A stretch of DNA of 27,558 nt from a virus. A model generated the notes under the pieces. That model was not told the DNA's origin, made no database searches, and saw only the letters and a program-made list of their open reading frames with translations. The stretch spans positions 1 through 27,558 of IMG/VR virus record IMGVR_UViG_3300032893_002691; one strand, written 5' to 3'. Shown here piece by piece: positions 22,620 to 27,558 of the stretch. How positions within the stretch are numbered: position 1 is the first letter of the stretch; every line of letters starts with the position of its first letter. The position numbers and the translations under genes are program-made.

Positions 22620-24444
22620 TCTGCATACCTCCTATCTGTCCTTCCATGGCATTCATGAGTGCCAGAATCATCTCCTGCTTTTTGTAGTCAGGGACGTACT
22701 TCCTCGTGTTTTTCTCCGCGAAGAACCGCAGGATCTCCTCCATCTGCCGGCAGAAGCCGACGTAGACGGAAAGCAAGTACTTATACATGTCCGGCATCGC
22801 GGCCATCATCTGCTGCCCCATGGGGCCGAAGAGCTGCTGCGCCAGGGGAAACGTCTTCTGGAAGAAGAGGGCGTAGAGCTGCGTGAGGGTGAGCAAGTTT
22901 TGCCGCTCTCCTTCGAAGGTTTCCTCGGCGTCGCTTGTATTTACGCTGAAGCGCAACCGCACAGGCACCTCGGAGATATCGATGCTCAACGCCTGCTCGA
23001 GCAGCGCGATGTCGTCGTCACTGAGGCGCTGGATGTTTCGCTCTTTGGCCAGCACCAGCTCCTTGTTGAGGATGAGCTGGTAAAGCACCAGCTCTCCTAC
23101 GCGGGCGTAGCTGGCCTTTCGCGTTTTCATAATGGCACCGAAGACGCCCCCGCTCTGCTGCAAACGCTGATTCTGCAGGCCCGGGCTGTCCCTGGTCTTC
23201 ACCGTGCTGTCCGCGAACCCTCCCATCGCCTCAGGTGCAGCCGTCGCCTTCTGTGAGTACATGATGGCAAGCTGTTCACTCTGGAAGGAGATCATCGTCG
23301 GCTCGGGGAACTTTACCTGGCTCCAGTCCTTCTGGGGATCGTCCAGGAACCAGATCTTTCCGGGGTAGGTCTTCTCTCCGCTGCGGATACCCGAAGACTT
23401 CTTCAGCGCTAGCATCGGCGCGATGCTGGTGTGCATCGCGTCCAGGCGGTAGTTATGCGTGGAGTCCACTTCGTCTTGCATGTACTCGGAAAGCTGGGCG
23501 ACACCCATGCCTTCCAGGCGAAACGGCTTGAGCAGGTGGATAAACGGCTCGAACGGACGCTTGCCGAGAGGGTTGTAGTCTTCGCGGAGGACGGTTTTGC
23601 TTTCGCGGTGAATCGTCAGGATGCAGTCCCGGAACACTCCGTCAAAGTCCCAGAACATGTAAACCTCAAAGATGTCCCACATCTCGGACGGCAACTGGCT
23701 TGCCTCCGCGCGCATGTCCGCTCGTTGCTCATTCACCTCCGGCTCCGCGCGGTACCAATGCTCCAGGCCATCCACGGCTTCCTTGTCATACAGTCCCTGC
23801 TCGGCAAGCTGCTGAATCTCGGGCCAGGTGTGATGCACGCGGTGCGCAAACCACGGGGCGGTCTGGGGGTTACGGTATGCTTCCCGGTACCAGACGTCTT
23901 CCAGGGCAATGGGCACCAGCTCCGGCCCATCGTGCTGCGTGATGGTGATGTCCTGAGGGAAGCCCGTGGCGGGGTCCGTGCGCCGCGCAGTGTAGGAAAG
24001 CCTCGTGTAAGGTACCTTCACGAAGACCACACCCATGCTGTTTGCTTCGTAGTTCAGCGTGGGGTCCACGTTGGCCTTGTCCAGGTCCGCGGGGGACTTC
24101 GCGAGAAGGTCGAAGTAGCGCGTGAGCATATCCGCGATGTTCACATCGGTCTCATCGCGGTCCCGCATGGCCCCCACATGCCAGAACGGGTCCACGTCGA
24201 AGGTGTTCATAGAGGCGCCGTAGAGGGTGTTGTGGTTGCCGACCGAGAGCGGCACGGCCACGTTGGCCGACTTCGGGAACGGATAGTCTTTCTGCGTGTG
24301 CTCAGGGAAACCCTCGCGCTGCCTCCTCCACTTATCCCACTTCGTGAGCTTCTTCGCCCGCTCCTGCTCCGCGTAGGAAAGCTCGTCTACGATGTAGCCG
24401 ACGGCCTTGTCCCGCTGCTCCTGCTCGTCAAAGATCTGCGGCAT
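22423..24444 (-). CDS. Portal protein
   Basis: The protein has 673 residues; AGGAGGAAGAAAG precedes the ATG at 24444. The N-terminal ~60 residues are charged and helical (ELSYAEQERAKKLTKWDKW). The central part has portal-type features: PLSVGNHNTLYGASMN, DPFWHVGAMRDR, an aromatic LEDVWYREAYRNPQTAPWF section, QDEVDSTHNYRLDAMHTS, and a long helix with QLAIMYSQKATAAPEAMGG and KTRKASYARVGELVLYQL that would line the channel wall. The last ~70 residues form a Gly/Pro/Ala-rich tail that overlaps the next gene. The portal dodecamer forms the DNA entry vertex and binds TerL, encoded directly upstream. The P22-like or other subtype was not resolved. Confidence 0.88.
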   Translation of the reverse strand: MPQIFDEQEQRDKAVGYIVDELSYAEQERAKKLTKWDKWRRQREGFPEHTQKDYPFPKSANVAVPLSVGNHNTLYGASMNTFDVDPFWHVGAMRDRDETDVNIADMLTRYFDLLAKSPADLDKANVDPTLNYEANSMGVVFVKVPYTRLSYTARRTDPATGFPQDITITQHDGPELVPIALEDVWYREAYRNPQTAPWFAHRVHHTWPEIQQLAEQGLYDKEAVDGLEHWYRAEPEVNEQRADMRAEASQLPSEMWDIFEVYMFWDFDGVFRDCILTIHRESKTVLREDYNPLGKRPFEPFIHLLKPFRLEGMGVAQLSEYMQDEVDSTHNYRLDAMHTSIAPMLALKKSSGIRSGEKTYPGKIWFLDDPQKDWSQVKFPEPTMISFQSEQLAIMYSQKATAAPEAMGGFADSTVKTRDSPGLQNQRLQQSGGVFGAIMKTRKASYARVGELVLYQLILNKELVLAKERNIQRLSDDDIALLEQALSIDISEVPVRLRFSVNTSDAEETFEGERQNLLTLTQLYALFFQKTFPLAQQLFGPMGQQMMAAMPDMYKYLLSVYVGFCRQMEEILRFFAEKNTRKYVPDYKKQEMILALMNAMEGQIGGMQNGIPQAGIGQQQPGLGQGSVPAPGTGAAGPGAIPGGAATGTSIAPLGGFPGSTGPMVATPPVISG

Positions 24445-24455
24445 CTTTCTTCCTC

Positions 24456-26228
24456 CTAATATCCTGTCGTCGCATTCCTGCCCGCCTGTTCAAACTCCGC
24501 GTCCTGCTCCACGGAGAAGGCTTCTTCGGCCGCGTCCATGGGGCGGCGTAGCCCCGCGATGAGCTTTGCGCACATGTCCAGGAAGTCCTGTTTGTACTTG
24601 GCCTGCGGGAAGATCCGCTGCTCATCGGTGAAGTTCCGCCAGGCTTCGTTATCGCAGGCGTAGACTTTTCCCTTGGCCAAGGGCGTTCCCACGATGTTCC
24701 TGATGCGTGCCACCTTCTCACCTGTTTCAGGCACAAGGTTGAAGAAGATGTATTGCCCTCGGTCGTAGGCTTCCTTATCGAGGATTGGTTTCAGCACTTT
24801 CTGTTGCGCATTCCCTTCCACGATAAACTCCCGTACATGCCCGGCGAACTTCGCAGCTCCCGAGAAGATGTAGTCAAAGGTCTCCGCAATGGAGTAGAAG
24901 CCACGCTTTCCATAAAGAAGAAAAACTTCCCCGTCCGCGTTCATGGCGCCCACGCCGATGGCGGTGCGGGAAGTTTTCGATGAGATCCCTTTATCGGTGA
25001 AGGCGGGGTCTATGGCGCCGATGCAGTCCATGCGGTCCAGGCGATAGCGGGTTTTTTCCGTAGCATCCCCGAAGTTCTCCTCTTGCTTGTACACATACCA
25101 CCGCTGTTCATCCACATCCCAGTCCAGCCAGCCGCGCTTGATCTTCATGTCGGAAAACTCTGCCAGGCCGGTCTTCAGCGGACGGTTCATGCTCTGGGTC
25201 ATCGCGGACCAGTAGTCGTCTTCCTTTTGCTTGTCGAGGGACGCCTCCGTGAGAACTTCCGGGTTCACGGCGACACCATCCTCGACGCCAAGCCTGTTGT
25301 ACACCGTCCATTCGCCGCCGGGCTTCTCGACAAACTCTTCCAGCGTGTAGCCAAGGAAGAGCTTGCAGTCATCGCAGACGATGGCGCTGGGATCGTCGAG
25401 AGACCAGCGCGTGGCACTCATCAATACCCTGCTGCGTTTCTTGCTCCTCAGCAACGCATTCCTGTTCGTCTTGAACCACTGGACCTTCTTCTCCATGTCC
25501 ATATTTCCCATGTGCTCGGCGTCGATGTCCTCGAGGCCAACAAGGTCATCGATAAGGATGAGGTCATAGTGCTTGCCTTCACCGGCGCCGCCTGCGCCGA
25601 TAGCGGTGACATTTGCCTCGGTGCGGTAGCGGCTTCGGTTAGGAAGCACCATTACCTTCTCGTTCCATAGCGGAGCGGTGGGAGATTGCTTGTAAGCTGG
25701 ATAAAGATCAGCGAACAAGTTATTGCTGTCAAAGGTGCGCATGATGTTCCGCTTGAAGTCCACGGCGTTGTCCAGGACGGCGTTGGCGATGAGGATGGTG
25801 ATGTTCGGATTCCGCAACAGCTCCCACGTCGCTCCGCCATGCGTCATGATGGTGGACTTCAGGAAGCCACGCGGAACAAAGCAGGCCGCGTGCGCTCCGG
25901 GATTCATGCAGTAATCGCTCTGGCGAAAGTTGCACATTTCCAAATGCAGGTCTTCGTTGATTTCGTTATAGGGTCCAGCCGAGCCAGCAATGTACTTCAA
26001 GAAGAAGAAGAGCGACACGTATCCCAGCTCCGCCAGCAAGCTCACGAAGTTTTCGTTCGTCGGATAGTTGCCACCAGAGACTTCACGTACCAACTGCTTG
26101 ACCATCGTGATAGCGTTCTTCTGGTTCTCCTTGTTGAAGCTTGGCGCCTTCGGATGCCGCCGGAAGAAGAACTCTCCGGGGGCCGACACCGGCCGACGGC
26201 CTTCGTTCACCGCGACACCTTCTCCCAT
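24456..26228 (-). CDS. terL: Terminase large subunit (packaging ATPase and nuclease)
   Basis: The protein has 590 residues. Walker A-type VPRGFLKST (118-126), Walker B LILIDD (223-228), and the coupling motif SATRW (271-275) define the ATPase domain. The nuclease domain starts near residue 400, with AIDPAF (acidic D407), the later VEGNAQQK, and YACDNEAW. TerL powers DNA entry through the portal and cuts concatemers. The Walker B ends in DD rather than DE, a pattern also found in some terminases. The start is taken as ATG 26228, overlapping the preceding small gene by 22 nt; no strong Shine-Dalgarno is seen there, so a later start is possible. The portal follows after 11 nt. Confidence 0.93.
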   Translation of the reverse strand: MGEGVAVNEGRRPVSAPGEFFFRRHPKAPSFNKENQKNAITMVKQLVREVSGGNYPTNENFVSLLAELGYVSLFFFLKYIAGSAGPYNEINEDLHLEMCNFRQSDYCMNPGAHAACFVPRGFLKSTIMTHGGATWELLRNPNITILIANAVLDNAVDFKRNIMRTFDSNNLFADLYPAYKQSPTAPLWNEKVMVLPNRSRYRTEANVTAIGAGGAGEGKHYDLILIDDLVGLEDIDAEHMGNMDMEKKVQWFKTNRNALLRSKKRSRVLMSATRWSLDDPSAIVCDDCKLFLGYTLEEFVEKPGGEWTVYNRLGVEDGVAVNPEVLTEASLDKQKEDDYWSAMTQSMNRPLKTGLAEFSDMKIKRGWLDWDVDEQRWYVYKQEENFGDATEKTRYRLDRMDCIGAIDPAFTDKGISSKTSRTAIGVGAMNADGEVFLLYGKRGFYSIAETFDYIFSGAAKFAGHVREFIVEGNAQQKVLKPILDKEAYDRGQYIFFNLVPETGEKVARIRNIVGTPLAKGKVYACDNEAWRNFTDEQRIFPQAKYKQDFLDMCAKLIAGLRRPMDAAEEAFSVEQDAEFEQAGRNATTGY

Positions 26229-26359
26229 CCGTCGCGGGTGAACTGGCTCGAGGAGCCTGCACCTTCATAAGAGCCTACCGGCGGAACAAAGGTGAAGACG
26301 CTGGTTTCCTTCTTGCTTGTGATCTTCTTGCCTTTTCCGCCGGCAGGTTTTTGCTTCAT
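26207..26359 (-). CDS. Small basic protein before terL (50 aa)
   Basis: The ATG at 26359 shares ATGA with the preceding stop, and AAGGAG lies 11 bases upstream. The product begins with a Lys/Gly-rich stretch (KQKPAGGKGKKITSKKE) and continues with FTFVPPVGSYEGAG. The gene overlaps the terL start by 22 nt, so the two are probably coupled. It may be a small packaging accessory or DNA-binding protein; nothing defines a function. The 22-codon upstream extension of the frame was left out because it overlies the neighbour. Confidence 0.6.
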   Translation of the reverse strand: MKQKPAGGKGKKITSKKETSVFTFVPPVGSYEGAGSSSQFTRDGWEKVSR

Positions 26360-26736
26360 GTAAGGGCGAACTCCTTGCGCCGAGCGCGATGCTCTCGGGA
26401 ACGCTCCCGTGCGCACTCCTGGCACTTTCCTCGGGAGTTCCTCATGCTCTTCGGATGTCCATTCCTGCAGGTGGTCGCGTAGCGTCCCAGCCAGGGGCCG
26501 TAGCCGAAGATCACTTCCGCCGCGGCATCCCCGAAGACTTCCGCGTAGCAGCGCTTATGAAGGCCGCTATACTCGGAGAACAGACGCGGAAGCGGCATGA
26601 TGTCGCTTCGCAGGCCCTGGTGGTTGCGGGGACGGCCTTTGATGGCGGCGACACGCGAGATCTCAACCGAAGAAAAGCCCATCTCGATGAGGAAGCGCTC
26701 GTCGGGCTCCTGGCCGGTTAGCCTGCCTGCGTTCAT
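26356..26736 (-). CDS. Zinc-binding small protein, possible packaging-linked DNA-binding protein
   Basis: The protein has 126 residues and starts at the ATG at 26736 in an ATGA overlap with the preceding gene; AGGA lies about nine bases upstream. The N-terminal part (~12-45) includes ERFLIEMGFSSVEISRVAAI, which could be a helix-turn-helix. The C-terminal part has C90-x3-H94 ... C105-x2-C108 in TCRNGHPKSMRN / RGKCQECARERS, a zinc-finger pattern that also occurs in HNH-like and small phage DNA-binding proteins, followed by a basic helix. HNH catalytic residues are not clear. As it sits between a TerS-like candidate and terL, a packaging or DNA-recognition role is likely but inferred. Confidence 0.75.
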   Translation of the reverse strand: MNAGRLTGQEPDERFLIEMGFSSVEISRVAAIKGRPRNHQGLRSDIMPLPRLFSEYSGLHKRCYAEVFGDAAAEVIFGYGPWLGRYATTCRNGHPKSMRNSRGKCQECARERSREHRARRKEFALT

Positions 26737-27101
26737 ACCAGCGCGTCCTGCTCGAGCAGCTCGGGCGGGATGTCATCGGAGGCGGAGGCCGGCGTCACAT
26801 CGCGAATAGCCTTCGCAAGGCGCTTCTCGGCGCCGGCGACGCCAGCGACCTTCGCCATGCCGGCGATGGCAGCGATGACAGCGGCGCCGACAAGCTTCGC
26901 GGAAGTGTCGCCGGATTCCTTTCGCGGTGTGATGCCGTTTATGCTGAGGATCTTCTCGGCCGCGGAAAGGGACACATTATCGTCCTTGTCGCCAGAGCGC
27001 ATGATGGTGACCATGCGGCGCGCGGCTTCTGGGGCGGCGGCATGGAGCACTTCTCGCGCGGAGGCGAGGTCCTTGGCAGAAGGCTTTCTAACGTCATCCA
27101 C
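26733..27101 (-). CDS. Terminase small subunit candidate / first late-operon gene
   Basis: The product has about 122 residues if it starts at the GTG at 27101 (VDDVRKPSAKDLAS). A TTG at 27137 would add 12 residues, and no ATG is available early. Residues ~5-65 are helical (ASAREVLHAAAPEAARRM, SLSAAEKILSINGITP), a pattern often present in small proteins encoded just before terminases. Residues 70-100 are Ala/Gly-rich (AKLVGAAVIAAIAGMAKVAG), with a basic/acidic C-terminus. TerS recognises phage DNA and delivers it to TerL; here the call is by position only. No Shine-Dalgarno precedes the GTG, and a promoter candidate would make the message leaderless. Confidence 0.65.
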   Translation of the reverse strand: MDDVRKPSAKDLASAREVLHAAAPEAARRMVTIMRSGDKDDNVSLSAAEKILSINGITPRKESGDTSAKLVGAAVIAAIAGMAKVAGVAGAEKRLAKAIRDVTPASASDDIPPELLEQDALV

Positions 27102-27107
27102 GAGAAG

Positions 27108-27137
27108 AAGATAGCATGAGCGCGGGCCGACGCTCAA
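27108..27137 (-). promoter_or_regulatory. Sigma70-like promoter candidate for the late operon
   Basis: On the minus strand TTGAGC (27137-27132) and TATCTT (27113-27108) are 18 bp apart, each with four of six consensus bases. Upstream is an A/T-rich stretch (27170-27186, A-runs on the plus strand) resembling an UP element. A start about seven bases after the -10 would fall on the GTG at 27101. Confidence 0.4.
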
Positions 27138-27149
27138 GCAAGCCGATGT

Positions 27150-27233
27150 CCGTTTCTAACGCGCGAAGGGAAAAAAGTGAAAAATTGCTCAGGTGGTGCG
27201 GGGGCCATTCACCCGTTTCGCATCGGCCGTTTC
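27150..27233. promoter_or_regulatory. Divergent intergenic region with three CCGTTTC repeats
   Basis: The region 27102-27303 contains no convincing gene. CCGTTTC occurs at 27150-27156, 27213-27219 and 27227-27233; the last two are 14 bp apart. A 7-bp inverted repeat GCCGATG/CATCGGC also lies at 27143-27149 and 27221-27227. The position between opposite operons suggests regulator-binding sites; this is inference. Confidence 0.4.
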
Positions 27234-27303
27234 CAGGAGGGGTAGCCGGCAAACGTCGTTCGCGCCCGGCTCGTGCTACGCTGAGTGCATGGAGGGTACA
27301 CGC

Positions 27304-27510
27304 ATGATAAAGACCGAAGCTCAGCTAAAGGCGTACTACAGGAACAGGCCGATCCCGGTGGACAGCCTGTTCCGCATCATGGACGGGGCGAGGGCGCTGC
27401 GGGATCGCTCGCTGGACACCACGCGTCGCCGGCGTCTGGCAATCATCATCGACCGCGCGGCCGCGACGGTGGCGGACTACTACGCGCTCACGGAAGAGGG
27501 GGCGGATTGA
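27304..27510 (+). CDS. Small helical Arg-rich protein, first plus-strand gene
   Basis: The product has 68 residues, starting at ATG 27304 with GGAGGG seven bases upstream; an in-frame ATG at 27289 would add MEGTR and would be leaderless-like. The sequence is helical: TEAQLKAYYRNRP, DSLFRIMDGARALRDRS, TTRRRRLAIIIDRAAATVADYY, with an acidic end (EEGAD). No motif or family is recognised. It is transcribed away from the structural operon and is probably part of an early, replication or regulatory module outside the window. Stop and next start overlap as TGATG. Confidence 0.7.
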   Translation: MIKTEAQLKAYYRNRPIPVDSLFRIMDGARALRDRSLDTTRRRRLAIIIDRAAATVADYYALTEEGAD

Positions 27511-27558
27511 TGGACCACGAGCAAACATTCCATGATAACAAGGCCGATGCACTGGCGC
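27510..27558 (+). CDS. Partial plus-strand gene, 5' end only
   Basis: An ATG at 27510 overlaps the preceding stop (TGATG), with GAGGGGGCGG upstream. Only 16 codons are visible (MDHEQTFHDNKADALA), still open at the window edge. The function cannot be judged. Confidence 0.6.
   Translation, partial: MDHEQTFHDNKADALA

Noticed and set aside
27193-27303. N-terminal extension of the first plus-strand gene
   Set aside because: It covers the repeat-bearing intergenic region, while GGAGGG is correctly placed before ATG 27304.
1-27558. tRNA genes, CRISPR arrays, insertion sequences, integrase or attachment sites
   Set aside because: Looked for by eye; no cloverleaf-like sequence, regularly spaced repeats, transposase or recombinase motifs were found.

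Overview
The window is a contiguous piece of the virion-structure (late) region of a GC-rich, tailed double-stranded DNA phage. Almost every gene lies on the minus strand, so the operon reads from right to left. The gene set is TerL, portal, an acidic scaffold, an HK97-fold capsid, a head-to-tail adaptor, a nozzle-like beta-propeller, and then glycine- and glutamine-rich, coiled and giant internal-virion-type proteins. There is no tape measure, tail tube or sheath, which points to a podovirus (short-tailed) morphology. The host cannot be named; the many AGGAGG-type ribosome sites and high GC fit a GC-rich bacterium. No integrase, repressor, tRNA or CRISPR array is visible.

Right end (26207-27558): a divergent intergenic region of about 200 bp separates the minus-strand late operon from a plus-strand module of small, probably early or regulatory genes. 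It holds a sigma70-like promoter candidate whose start point would fall on a GTG start codon, and three copies of the heptamer CCGTTTC. The first late genes are three small proteins joined by 4-base ATGA overlaps: a small-terminase candidate, a zinc-binding protein and a basic protein. They run into TerL.

Head module (18192-26228): TerL, portal, a coiled-coil protein overlapping the portal C-terminus out of frame by 197 nt, scaffold, an unknown protein, a decoration-like protein, major capsid protein, a small beta protein, a zinc-ribbon protein and a small protein. That last protein shares its C-terminal 78 residues with the neighbouring spike. A hairpin sits between the only Shine-Dalgarno of the zinc-ribbon gene and its start codon.

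Middle (9974-18189): a less GC-rich tailspike gene (LamG-like domain, right-handed beta-helix, duplicated C-terminal domain), four very small basic genes, several small beta-structured virion proteins including a 22-residue-repeat protein, the head-to-tail adaptor, and two tail-fibre-like proteins linked by ATGA/TAATG overlaps.

Lysis candidates (9023-10237): three small membrane proteins surround a protein with a T-x-G-C-L-R motif typical of L,D-transpeptidase-like folds. No conventional lysozyme, amidase or transglycosylase was recognised. Left end (1-9018): the nozzle-like beta-propeller, then four probable ejection or internal virion proteins. The last exceeds 1,460 residues and runs off the window edge.

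Most gene starts were set by Shine-Dalgarno sequences and by stop/start overlaps. Functional names rest on motifs and gene order, not on database searches.
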